Below are positions 7,908 to 13,863 of a DNA stretch of 52,519 nt, piece after piece. The notes beneath the pieces were generated by a model. The model ran no database searches, was not told the DNA's origin, and worked only from the letters and a program-made list of their open reading frames with translations. This DNA is from an uncultured Alphaproteobacteria bacterium (GTDB lineage: Bacteria; Pseudomonadota; Alphaproteobacteria; HIMB59). Location: contig CACDYZ010000009.1 of NCBI GenBank assembly GCA_902557145.1, positions 1 through 52,519 of the forward strand. The letters run 5' to 3'. The position numbers and the translations under genes were made by a program. Positions within the stretch are counted from its first letter, which is position 1, and each line of letters starts with the position of its first letter.

Positions 7908-8315
7908 ATGAACTTAGTAAAATCACTTATTGAAAATCATAATATGATACCCCACCCAGAGGGAGGGCATTTCGTCGAAGTCTATAAAAATAAGGATGTT
8001 AGTCACATATATTTTTTGCTAGAGGAACATGAACATTCCCATTGGCATCGAATAACCAAAAACGAAACAATACACTTTTATACAGGAAGCCCCTTGAATA
8101 TATTTACATCAAAAAATGGTGAGGAATTTGAGATAAATACAATTGGATCTCAAAATAAGTATATGTTCACTATTGAAAAGAATACTTGGTTTGCAATGAA
8201 ATCAACTGGATCGTTTAGTTTAATTGGATGTACAGTAGCCCCAGCATTTGAATTTGAGGATTTAGAGCTTGCCCCAAAAAATTGGAAGCCGACAAAATTT
8301 AATCAGGAATTATGA
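7908..8315 (+). CDS. Cupin of the DUF985 family
   Basis: The 135-aa protein carries HPEGGHFVEVYK near the start and SHIYFLLEEHEHSHWHRITKNE in the middle (quoted in part: EHSHWHRI), the metal-binding cupin motif of DUF985. The FYTGSPLNIF and VAPAFEFEDLELA segments near the end are also characteristic. The fold is known from structural genomics; no reaction is established. The start is ATG at 7908 and the length is usual or slightly short. Confidence 0.85.
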   Translation: MNLVKSLIENHNMIPHPEGGHFVEVYKNKDVSHIYFLLEEHEHSHWHRITKNETIHFYTGSPLNIFTSKNGEEFEINTIGSQNKYMFTIEKNTWFAMKSTGSFSLIGCTVAPAFEFEDLELAPKNWKPTKFNQEL

Positions 8316-8330
8316 TAGAAAGATTATAGA

Positions 8331-8519
8331 TTGAACGCTGAATTCATTGTAAATACATTTTGGTTTCTTTCAATATTCACAGCAGCGATTTACATATTAA
8401 AAAAGAGGTATGTTAAGAAAAAAGAGTTTTCTTTGATTAATAAAGTTTTCAAATTAAGTTTATCTTTAACAATAATATTTTGTGTTATTAGTTTATATAT
8501 TATGCTTACAAATTATTAA
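8331..8519 (+). CDS. Small two-helix membrane protein, unknown
   Basis: A 62-aa open frame starting with TTG at 8331, 15 nt after the cupin. It has two hydrophobic stretches (NTFWFLSIFTAAIYIL and FKLSLSLTIIFCVISLYIM) separated by a strongly basic loop (KKRYVKKKEF). No family recognised. Spacing suggests co-transcription with the cupin. Confidence 0.42.
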   Translation: MNAEFIVNTFWFLSIFTAAIYILKKRYVKKKEFSLINKVFKLSLSLTIIFCVISLYIMLTNY

Positions 8520-8563
8520 AATAATTGCTAATCAAAAATTATTATGATCAATTTTTTACAATT

Positions 8564-8833
8564 CTACTCCTCCAAGACAATTACTTCTTGAGATTCAAAA
8601 TCAACACCAGCATTTGATCTTAGATTTTCAATTTCTGGATCTTTAATAGCCTCTTGCATTTTCTCCATCGATTCGACTTCAATAACTTGGTAAACCTTAT
8701 TTTCATCACCCTTAGGATGACCCCAAGCTAAAACTTTCAAGCCATGTTTATCTCTTAAAGCATCTGCGCTGACAAAAGCATCTCTCCACTTTGGGTAGCC
8801 CTCTGTTATTTTTGCACTTATAATTATTTTCAT
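8564..8833 (-). CDS. Small alpha/beta-barrel-like protein (DUF3764-like), unknown function
   Basis: An 89-aa soluble protein. The pattern is a first strand (MKIIISAKI), then WRDAFVSADALRDKHGLKVL, DENKVYQVIEVESMEKMQEA and GVDFESQEVIVL. It matches the dimeric ferredoxin-like fold of DUF3764/ABM-type proteins. The start ATG is preceded by a strong ribosome-binding site, AGGAGGAG. No pathway context; it is the last gene before the tRNA-Ala island. Confidence 0.6.
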   Translation of the reverse strand: MKIIISAKITEGYPKWRDAFVSADALRDKHGLKVLAWGHPKGDENKVYQVIEVESMEKMQEAIKDPEIENLRSNAGVDFESQEVIVLEE

Positions 8834-8881
8834 ATTCTCCTCCTAAAATTTTAATTTAACATATAAAAAAAGGTACATACA

Positions 8882-8897
8882 CCCCCATGAATGGGGG
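8882..8897. other. Perfect short inverted repeat
   Basis: CCCCCAT followed by GA and ATGGGGG forms a 7-bp hairpin with a 2-nt loop between the 89-aa gene and the tRNA half. It lacks a T-tract on either strand, so it is not an ordinary intrinsic terminator. Confidence 0.35.
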
Positions 8898-8930
8898 CAT
8901 CACAAAGGTATCACAACTAATAAAAAATTA

Positions 8931-8959
8931 TTGTTTCAACTACCTTGCTATACTAGTAT
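8931..8959 (+). promoter_or_regulatory. Candidate original promoter of the interrupted tRNA-Ala
   Basis: TTGTTT (8931-8936) and TAGTAT (8954-8959) are separated by 17 nt and would start RNA about 35 nt before the tRNA half at 9001. It would now make only a truncated tRNA. Inference from consensus only. Confidence 0.3.
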
Positions 8960-9000
8960 CTCTATTGAAAAATTGTTGAGAATAAATGCTTAAACAATAG

Positions 9001-9041
9001 GGGGCCATAGCTCAGCTGGGAGAGCGCTACGCTGGCAGCGT
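9001..9041 (+). repeat. 5' half of tRNA-Ala(GGC), left attachment site (att) of the island
   Basis: The 41 nt are identical to the first 41 nt of the complete tRNA-Ala at 13667-13707: acceptor strand, D arm, anticodon loop and the first three bases of the 3' anticodon stem. After base 9041 the sequence leaves the tRNA completely. The copies are in the same orientation. This is the outer scar of a site-specific integration in the anticodon-loop region. Confidence 0.88.
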
Positions 9042-9114
9042 TTCGGATTAATTCTGTAAATTAAATTATCTAATATTATCAATCTTTTTTTTATTTATTT
9101 TTTCATAGTTTTAA

Positions 9115-9261
9115 AAATTCTTTAAGAAAAACGTCGGTGAAGCATCGGTTGATTTTATAGCAAATGATGAAGTTGAACTTGATCCATCAATTATCTCTAT
9201 AGACCACCTTACTGTTATAAAGTCTGGAATTAGTGAGTTTAAAAAAACTGAACTGAACTAA
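9115..9261 (+). pseudogene. Possible gene remnant at the left island end
   Basis: An open frame of 48 codons without any usual start codon ends at TAA 9259-9261. Its composition is protein-like (VGEASVDFIANDEVELD, then SIISIDHLTVIKSG and FKKTELN), unlike the surrounding AT-rich spacer, and it overlaps the left ACGTCGGT repeats. It may be the 3' end of a gene lost by deletion or replaced on integration. No family recognised. Confidence 0.28.
9131..9149 (+). repeat. Left pair of short direct repeats (candidate integrase arm sites)
   Basis: ACGTCGGT (9131-9138) and GCATCGGT (9142-9149) are spaced 11 nt start to start. The flanks (TTCTTTAAGAAAA before, TGATTTTA after) resemble those of the right-hand pair at 13593-13611. 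The 11-bp period places both on one DNA face, as expected for integrase arm-type sites. Confidence 0.5.
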
Positions 9262-9343
9262 CCTTGTGTGTGTTGTTGGGGTCTAGTTCTCTTACTCATA
9301 TCTTTCTCGGCCCCTAACCTATAATTATCAGGGTTTTTAAATT

Positions 9344-10492
9344 TTATTCGTCCACTAATTTGTAAAATCTATTCCATACAACGCTAGTAATTTTACCTAC
9401 GTCTCTAATACTTTTATTCTTTTTTAGTAAATCTAGTTTTTTTTGAATCTCTTCAGTTATTAAAAAAATGAATATTTCAGAGTCTTTAGATTTCATATCT
9501 ACTACGATTCTACCTAATTTTGAGTTAGATGAATTAATATAGATATTATCTCCCTTAGATGAGTTATCTTCTCTAAATAGTGGTTGTAAATTTGAATAAT
9601 GAAAAGCAACCTTTTGAACATCAATATCTTTAATATCAAAATTAATATGAAAATAGTTTAAGGGAATAATATGGTCTATATCCCATAATTTTCTATTATC
9701 CCAAGACATACCTTTTTGAAATTTCTTTTCTAAATACTCTTTTAAAAAAAATGGATCACATCCAACTAATTCTTGTGTAAAAGTTTGTTTTTTAACAGAA
9801 GCGGGTCTTAAAAAATCTCTAACCCTAGTTGCCAATCTAACCATCATTTGTTTTTCTGGAATTGATTTAATTTTAAGACTTCGTCTTTTTTCTATTGCCT
9901 TACCCTTATCAGTTTTTCTAAATAATCTATTACGATTTTTGATCTCCTCTTTATTTTCTTGATAATACTTTTTAGAAAAAACCCTTTGCTTTCTATTAAT
10001 CTCTTCTCTATTTTCTTCTCTATAAATTTTATCTCGTTTTAAAATTTCATCTTTATTTTTTTCATACCATTGTTTACTTTTTTCTTTGATTGATTCCTTA
10101 TTATTTTCTCTGTAAGCCCAGATTTTGTCTTGATTATTTTCACGCCATTTCTTTCCATCTTCTTTAATTTTTTCTTTGTTGGATTCACGATAAGCTTTAT
10201 AATAAGCCTTTAGTTTTTCTTCATTGGCTTCTCGGTAAGCCTTATTATAAGCTCTCTTTTCTTCTACATTCTTTCCCTTATTAGCGTCATTCCATTTTTT
10301 AGAGAGAGCATTTCTCTTTTCTTTATTTTCTTGATGATAGACTCTTCTTTTTTCTTTTATTTTTTCTAAATTGTTTTCTATATATAGTTTCTGGTAAGCC
10401 CTTCTTTTAGCTTTTGTTTCTTCATTGTCTTTATTAGCTAAGTAATATTTTCTTCTATAAGCTTTTGCTTTTTCTGGATCTTTATATGCCAT
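9344..10492 (-). CDS. Repeat-rich HNH endonuclease-like protein
   Basis: The 382-aa protein has two parts. Residues about 8-205 are a highly charged helical region made of a dozen or so imperfect 13-17-residue repeats of the type YRExNKEKIKE. Residues about 245-315 form an HNH/His-Me-like nuclease: WDIDHIIPL (D271, D273, H274), then HYSNLQPLFREDN (N301) and SSKG (K313), the DH...N...K pattern of phage-type HNH enzymes. The C-terminus (IRDVGKITSVVWNRFYK) could be a small DNA-binding helix pair. Proteins like this occur in phages and mobile elements. It is the last gene of the island's minus-strand row. Roles in self-mobility, defence or DNA processing are possible. Confidence 0.75.
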   Translation of the reverse strand: MAYKDPEKAKAYRRKYYLANKDNEETKAKRRAYQKLYIENNLEKIKEKRRVYHQENKEKRNALSKKWNDANKGKNVEEKRAYNKAYREANEEKLKAYYKAYRESNKEKIKEDGKKWRENNQDKIWAYRENNKESIKEKSKQWYEKNKDEILKRDKIYREENREEINRKQRVFSKKYYQENKEEIKNRNRLFRKTDKGKAIEKRRSLKIKSIPEKQMMVRLATRVRDFLRPASVKKQTFTQELVGCDPFFLKEYLEKKFQKGMSWDNRKLWDIDHIIPLNYFHINFDIKDIDVQKVAFHYSNLQPLFREDNSSKGDNIYINSSNSKLGRIVVDMKSKDSEIFIFLITEEIQKKLDLLKKNKSIRDVGKITSVVWNRFYKLVDE

Positions 10493-10538
10493 TAGTCCAA
10501 CTCGCTAAAAGAGTTTTCATTTTTATTTATTATAAAGT

Positions 10539-10952
10539 TTACCTATTAGTACAAACAACATTGGGGTGCTTTGCGGTTCCATAATTACGACAGTATTGAG
10601 TTGGTTGATAATATTTTCCTGAACCAGTAAGTGAGTCTAAAAAGTTACCAAAAGCATCCATTCTTCTTCGAAAATCTTCCTTCTCATCTCTTTTCTTTTG
10701 GTATTCAAATTGCTCTTTAAGAAGTTTGTTTTGGGTGGCTAAACTACTATTACTATTACTATTGCTAGAACTATTGTTTGCAGATTGTTGTTCTATTCCT
10801 TTTTCTTTTTTAAAAAAATCCATAACACATTCAGCAAAATCTTCTGTACCTGCAGTAAAGCCAATATCAGAACATACTTTTTTATGTGGTTCTAAATCAT
10901 TAGCATTCAGTAAAATGGGACAAAGTAAGAGTATTAATAGTAACTTTTTCAT
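10539..10952 (-). CDS. Small secreted protein with N-proximal GTE motif
   Basis: The 137-aa protein starts at ATG 10952, overlapping the upstream stop (TAATG); a TTG 21 nt earlier is less likely. It has a signal peptide (MKKLLLILLLCPILLNAND), then KVCSDIGFTAGTEDFAECV, a version of the motif that ends the three upstream genes, then an Asn/Ser linker (NNSSSNSNSNSS), a charged coiled coil (LLKEQFEYQKKRDEKEDFRRR) and a Cys-containing tail (YCRNYG..NVVCTNR). Short lipoprotein-like or periplasmic proteins with CxxIGFxxGT..F..CV are common in marine Alphaproteobacteria; function is unknown. Confidence 0.62.
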   Translation of the reverse strand: MKKLLLILLLCPILLNANDLEPHKKVCSDIGFTAGTEDFAECVMDFFKKEKGIEQQSANNSSSNSNSNSSLATQNKLLKEQFEYQKKRDEKEDFRRRMDAFGNFLDSLTGSGKYYQPTQYCRNYGTAKHPNVVCTNR

Positions 10953-11022
10953 TAGCTTAATTCTAACACACAATTTTTAAGGCCTTCTGTACCTTTTTTA
11001 AATCCCAAATCTAAGCATTGAT
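10951..11022 (-). repeat. 72-nt coding repeat, copy A
   Basis: It encodes the last 22 residues, stop codon and following ATG of the 10952-11413 gene. It differs from copy B (11412-11483) at three positions and from copy C (11882-11953) at four. Each copy joins one gene's end to the next gene's start. Confidence 0.85.
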
Positions 11023-11413
11023 CTATTTTGTAACTAGGTTCTTTTTGTTTTAAGAAGATTTGATACTCAGGTTCTGTAATGCAATACCAATAAATAACTC
11101 CAATATCCATATAATGATACATTTTATTAGTTTTGGAATTAAAAACAAATTTTACATCAGGGTCAACTGGTTCAGGAAACCCAGTTGCCTCATAAATATC
11201 ACCATCTTTAGTATAGGATACTGTATCTCCCTTTTTGAAAGTTTTATTAGTATGGTTTAATTCAAAATAATAAATATATGGAACTTTACTAGGATCTTCA
11301 TGTTTAGACATCCCTGTAGCAGTCAACATTCCTTCATTTTTACAGTAATACTTTTCTACATTTCCCCAACTCAAACTCGGGATAAATAGTAATACTGTTA
11401 AAAATATTTTCAT
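10952..11413 (-). CDS. Small secreted protein with C-terminal GTE motif (array member 3)
   Basis: The 153-aa protein has a signal peptide (MKIFLTVLLFIPSLSWGNV), a mature domain with Cys in YYCKNEG and WYCITEPEY, the array-typical ELNHTNKTFKKGD, and the C-terminal motif CLDLGFKKGTEGLKNCV. The start ATG overlaps the upstream stop (TAATG), and its own stop overlaps the next ATG, so translation is coupled through the array. The body differs strongly from its neighbours while the last 22 residues are identical to them. No known family for the body. Confidence 0.65.
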   Translation of the reverse strand: MKIFLTVLLFIPSLSWGNVEKYYCKNEGMLTATGMSKHEDPSKVPYIYYFELNHTNKTFKKGDTVSYTKDGDIYEATGFPEPVDPDVKFVFNSKTNKMYHYMDIGVIYWYCITEPEYQIFLKQKEPSYKIDQCLDLGFKKGTEGLKNCVLELS

Positions 11414-11483
11414 TAGCTTAATTCTAACACACAGTTTTTAAGGCCTTCTGTTCCCTTTTTAAATCCCAAATCTAAGCATTGAT
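11412..11483 (-). repeat. 72-nt coding repeat, copy B
   Basis: It encodes the identical C-terminal 22 residues and stop of the 11413-11904 gene plus the ATG of the next gene. It differs from copy A by three substitutions, all inside the coding part. Confidence 0.85.
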
Positions 11484-11904
11484 TTATTAAATCATTGTTA
11501 TCTTTAGAAGACTCAAGTTTGCAATGAAATTCTACAATTGTTACTGGATCAAACCACATCCACGTTTTTCTAATTGGATTTTCATTAAGAAAAAAATTTC
11601 TCTCTTGTAAACCTGAGGAACTCTCTCTTGATATAGATAAAACCTGCCCATTATTTTTTGTAGAAAAGTTATGTTCAAAGCTAAATTTATCTGGATTTGG
11701 AAAACCATAAAATTGTTTAACAGTTCCTTTACTATGATTAAATATATATTTTCTATTGCCAAACATTGCATCTACAGCTTTGCCGTCAATAGTTGCTTTT
11801 ACATTTTCGCAAAAATATGTGCTTTCAATATTCCCCCAACTCAATGTTGGAAAAAACACAAACAATAAAAAAAGTTTACTAATTAGCTTAATTCTAATAC
11901 ACAA
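11413..11904 (-). CDS. Small secreted protein with C-terminal GTE motif (array member 2), start codon altered
   Basis: The mature body (YFCENVKATIDGK ... RKYIFNHSKGT ... VEFHCKLESS) is followed by the same C-terminal motif as its neighbours. The only in-frame conventional start is TTG at 11904, inside the upstream gene. At the position where the sister genes have ATG (TAATG overlap) this gene has ATT (11881-11883), so it either uses ATT or the upstream TTG. From the ATT the sequence is a normal signal peptide (SKLFLLFVFFPTLSWGNI). The true length is therefore 156 or 163 aa. Confidence 0.58.
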   Translation of the reverse strand: MCIRIKLISKLFLLFVFFPTLSWGNIESTYFCENVKATIDGKAVDAMFGNRKYIFNHSKGTVKQFYGFPNPDKFSFEHNFSTKNNGQVLSISRESSSGLQERNFFLNENPIRKTWMWFDPVTIVEFHCKLESSKDNNDLINQCLDLGFKKGTEGLKNCVLELS

Positions 11905-11953
11905 TTTTTAAGACCTTCTGTACCTTTTTTAAATCCTAAATCTAAACATTGAT
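11882..11953 (-). repeat. 72-nt coding repeat, copy C
   Basis: It encodes the C-terminal 22 residues and stop of the 11883-12368 gene. It has four substitutions relative to copy A, and the base just outside turns the following ATG into ATT. Confidence 0.85.
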
Positions 11954-12368
11954 TTACTGTATCAATCGGCTCTTTTTCTTTAAAGATACTTTTATATTTA
12001 GCTTCTGGAATGCACTTATCTACAAAAGTAATATCAGAATGTTTACTAAAATGAGCTATGATACTAGTATCATCTTTACTTTGTATAATTTCTGATTTTA
12101 CTAATTCATCCTCTACAATATAAGAAGTTCCTTTTTTTTTAAATGTAATGGCTTCGTCGAGTAAAATACCTGTATCCGTACTAAAAGTGACAAAGGTTTT
12201 GTTGGAATGATTTAGCTCATAAAAAGTTGGGTATGGATCTTCTTTACTGTATTCATATGTAGTTGTTACACCATCCTCTGTCGTCATCCATAAATAACAG
12301 TAATGCCTTTCAATATTCCCCGCCCAACTCAAAATAGGTAATAACAATAGAGCTAAGAGGGTTTTCAT
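11883..12368 (-). CDS. Small secreted protein with C-terminal GTE motif (array member 1)
   Basis: The 161-aa protein is the first of the array; ATG at 12368. It has a signal peptide (MKTLLALLLLPILSWAGNI), HYCYLWM, FYELNHSNKTFVTF, DKCIPEAKYK and the shared C-terminus CLDLGFKKGTEGLKNCV. The ELNHSNKTF segment shows that array members share an ancestor beyond the C-terminal tag. It starts 3 nt after the stop of the zinc-ribbon microprotein, implying one transcript. Confidence 0.65.
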   Translation of the reverse strand: MKTLLALLLLPILSWAGNIERHYCYLWMTTEDGVTTTYEYSKEDPYPTFYELNHSNKTFVTFSTDTGILLDEAITFKKKGTSYIVEDELVKSEIIQSKDDTSIIAHFSKHSDITFVDKCIPEAKYKSIFKEKEPIDTVNQCLDLGFKKGTEGLKNCVLELS

Positions 12369-12371
12369 ACA

Positions 12372-12551
12372 TTAATGATAGCCAACATAATCAATGTTCT
12401 CAATATAGATTTCTCTTCTACAGTCTAAGCAAATATGAACCTCAATATGTTTCCATTTCTCTAAAACATCTGAAGCTTCACCACATTTCTCACATTTTCT
12501 TTGTTGTGGTTTTAACTCTTTCTCATCAAATTCACCGTTCCACCAACCCAT
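12372..12551 (-). CDS. Zinc-ribbon microprotein (59 aa)
   Basis: ATG at 12551, stop at 12372-12374. It begins MGWWNGEFDEKELKPQQRKC and contains KCEKCGEASDVLEKW followed by HICLDCRREIY, so two CxxC pairs about 25 residues apart, a classic zinc-ribbon layout. It lies between the integrase and the secreted array, 3 nt before the array and 32 nt after the integrase stop. It could be the island's small DNA-binding regulator or excisionase substitute; that is inference. Confidence 0.6.
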   Translation of the reverse strand: MGWWNGEFDEKELKPQQRKCEKCGEASDVLEKWKHIEVHICLDCRREIYIENIDYVGYH

Positions 12552-12583
12552 AGCGAAACTATAATAAACTTCGCTACGGTTAT

Positions 12584-13567
12584 CTATCTGGTCCCTAATA
12601 AAGTTGTGGATTGAAATTTTTGATCTTTCAATACGTTCTGTGGTTTCATATGACAGTATCTTAATAGTAATCTTAAATCTCTATGACCACTAATTATTTG
12701 TAACTGCATAGGGGATAGACCCATCTCACCAAACTGGGTTAATGCGTAATGTCTTAAATCATGCATACGTAAGTTCTTGATCCCCCATTTCTTAACAAAC
12801 TTTTCCCACTCCCTACGTACATATCTAGCCGTAAACCCCCACTCCAAAGATTTATATAAAATATCTCTAGCAATATTTGTTAGTGGTATAATTCTTTGAT
12901 AACCATTCTTAGTATTCTCTTTTGGTAGAGTTAATAATCTGTTTTCAAAATCCACATGTTCTTTTTTGATCTGTAAACACTCCCCACGTCTCACTCCAGT
13001 TTCCATTAATACAATTACAAAATCTTTAATTGGATAGTCTTGTGTAGTAATAGTTATAACTTCATCTTTAGTTAGAACTCTATCTCTTGCATTATTGAAA
13101 GTAGGCCTTCTTAATCTAGTTAATGGATTATCCATACGATAACCCCAGTCTTTAATAGCCACGTTAAACATACAAGATACAACATCCATTTCTCTTTTGA
13201 ATGTAGATGGTTTCACTTCTTCCAATCTTTTATCCCGATATTGTGTAAAGTGGATAGTATCTAAATCAGCTAATTTACTTTTGGAATATCTAAATTTTCT
13301 TATAAAAGCTTTAAGTATTCTCTCATCATTAGCCCTATTACCTTTACGTCTTAAATATTCTTTAACAAATAATTCTCCAAGATTTTCTAAATTAATACGC
13401 TTAACTATTGTGTAGTCTCTTGAAGTATTAACTAATCTATTTTCTATTTCGGTTTTCTTAATCCAACTTTCTGCATCTTTTCTACTGACAAAGTTTTTTC
13501 TATGTATGACTGAATTAACTTGAACCTTGGCTTCATAAAGTTCATTTCGTCTTCTGTATATTCCCAT
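12584..13567 (-). CDS. Tyrosine site-specific recombinase (integrase)
   Basis: The 327-aa protein has an N-terminal arm-binding-like region (MGIYRRRNELYEAKV; residues 1-50), a helical core-binding domain (about 55-155) and a catalytic domain. Catalytic residues visible are R193 in ETGVRRGE, H269-x-x-R272 in MHDLRHYALT, H295 in ISGHRDLRL and the nucleophile Y304 in RYCHM. This is a complete active-site set, so the enzyme is probably functional. It lies 100 nt from the intact tRNA-Ala, as expected for the integrase of an element inserted there. ATG at 13567 just beside the right ACGTCGGT repeats, so autoregulation by binding is plausible. Confidence 0.92.
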   Translation of the reverse strand: MGIYRRRNELYEAKVQVNSVIHRKNFVSRKDAESWIKKTEIENRLVNTSRDYTIVKRINLENLGELFVKEYLRRKGNRANDERILKAFIRKFRYSKSKLADLDTIHFTQYRDKRLEEVKPSTFKREMDVVSCMFNVAIKDWGYRMDNPLTRLRRPTFNNARDRVLTKDEVITITTQDYPIKDFVIVLMETGVRRGECLQIKKEHVDFENRLLTLPKENTKNGYQRIIPLTNIARDILYKSLEWGFTARYVRREWEKFVKKWGIKNLRMHDLRHYALTQFGEMGLSPMQLQIISGHRDLRLLLRYCHMKPQNVLKDQKFQSTTLLGTR

Positions 13568-13592
13568 TTAAAATTACCTTTCTTTCTTAAAA

Positions 13593-13611
13593 ACGTCGGT
13601 AAAACGTCGGT
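13593..13611 (+). repeat. Right pair of short direct repeats (candidate integrase arm sites)
   Basis: Two exact ACGTCGGT copies (13593-13600, 13604-13611), 11 nt apart, between the integrase start and the tRNA. The wider block (about 13580-13617) resembles the left block at about 9118-9158. Confidence 0.55.
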
Positions 13612-13619
13612 AATTTTAT

Positions 13620-13647
13620 TTGTGATTAACTCCCAATGTTCTATTAT
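13620..13647 (+). promoter_or_regulatory. Candidate promoter of the intact tRNA-Ala, carried by the island
   Basis: TTGTGA (13620-13625) and TATTAT (13642-13647) are 16 nt apart and followed by a GC-rich GCCC, as in stable-RNA promoter discriminators. RNA would start about 12 nt before the tRNA. The sequence lies inside the island, so the element would supply both promoter and 5' half. Confidence 0.4.
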
Positions 13648-13666
13648 GCCCTACTATCAACGGCAT

Positions 13667-13742
13667 GGGGCCATAGCTCAGCTGGGAGAGCGCTACGCTG
13701 GCAGCGTAGAGGTCAGGGGTTCGATCCCCCTTGGCTCCACCA
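13667..13742 (+). tRNA. tRNA-Ala (GGC anticodon)
   Basis: The 76 nt fold as a full cloverleaf. The acceptor GGGGCCA pairs with TGGCTCC and includes the G3:U70 wobble that defines alanine tRNAs. The anticodon stem CTACG/CGTAG encloses loop CTGGCAG with anticodon GGC; the T arm contains GGTTCGATC. Discriminator A and an encoded CCA end at 13742. The 5' 41 nt are duplicated at 9001-9041. This is the reconstituted copy, whose 3' half belongs to the original chromosome. Confidence 0.96.
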
Positions 13743-13863
13743 TAGTCTTAATTTTTTTAATCTATAAAAAATAGAAATTAATTTATTTATTTATTTAAGA
13801 CGATCCTTTTTTGTCACATTAAAGGTTCTTGGTTCACAAATTTATTAATATATTCTTATCGAA

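Larger units (their letters stand above)
9042..13707. mobile_element. Integrated genomic island in tRNA-Ala(GGC), about 4.7 kb
   Basis: The segment lies between the two 41-nt direct repeats. It has a tyrosine integrase next to its right end, paired short repeats (ACGTCGGT-type) near both ends, and AT-rich cargo with no housekeeping function: HNH-type protein, four small secreted proteins and a zinc-ribbon microprotein. The right end supplies the 5' half of the tRNA, plus a candidate promoter, and so restores a full tRNA. No structural, packaging or conjugation genes are present, so it resembles a minimal integrative element or satellite rather than a prophage. Confidence 0.82.

Noticed and set aside
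8882-8897. Intrinsic terminator at the G/C hairpin
   Set aside because: Loop of only two bases and no T-run on either strand; kept only as an inverted repeat.
9344-10492. CRISPR-like or intergenic tandem repeat reading of the repeat region
   Set aside because: The periodicity follows codons of an uninterrupted 382-aa frame with imperfect repeats and no spacers.
9042-13707. Prophage
   Set aside because: No capsid, portal, terminase or lysis genes; only integrase plus small cargo, so a minimal island fits better.
13520-13774. 84-aa plus-strand frame across the integrase start and tRNA-Ala
   Set aside because: The segment GAIAQLGERYAGSVEVRGS is the well-known false translation of a tRNA gene; the frame also runs through the repeats and the integrase 5' end.
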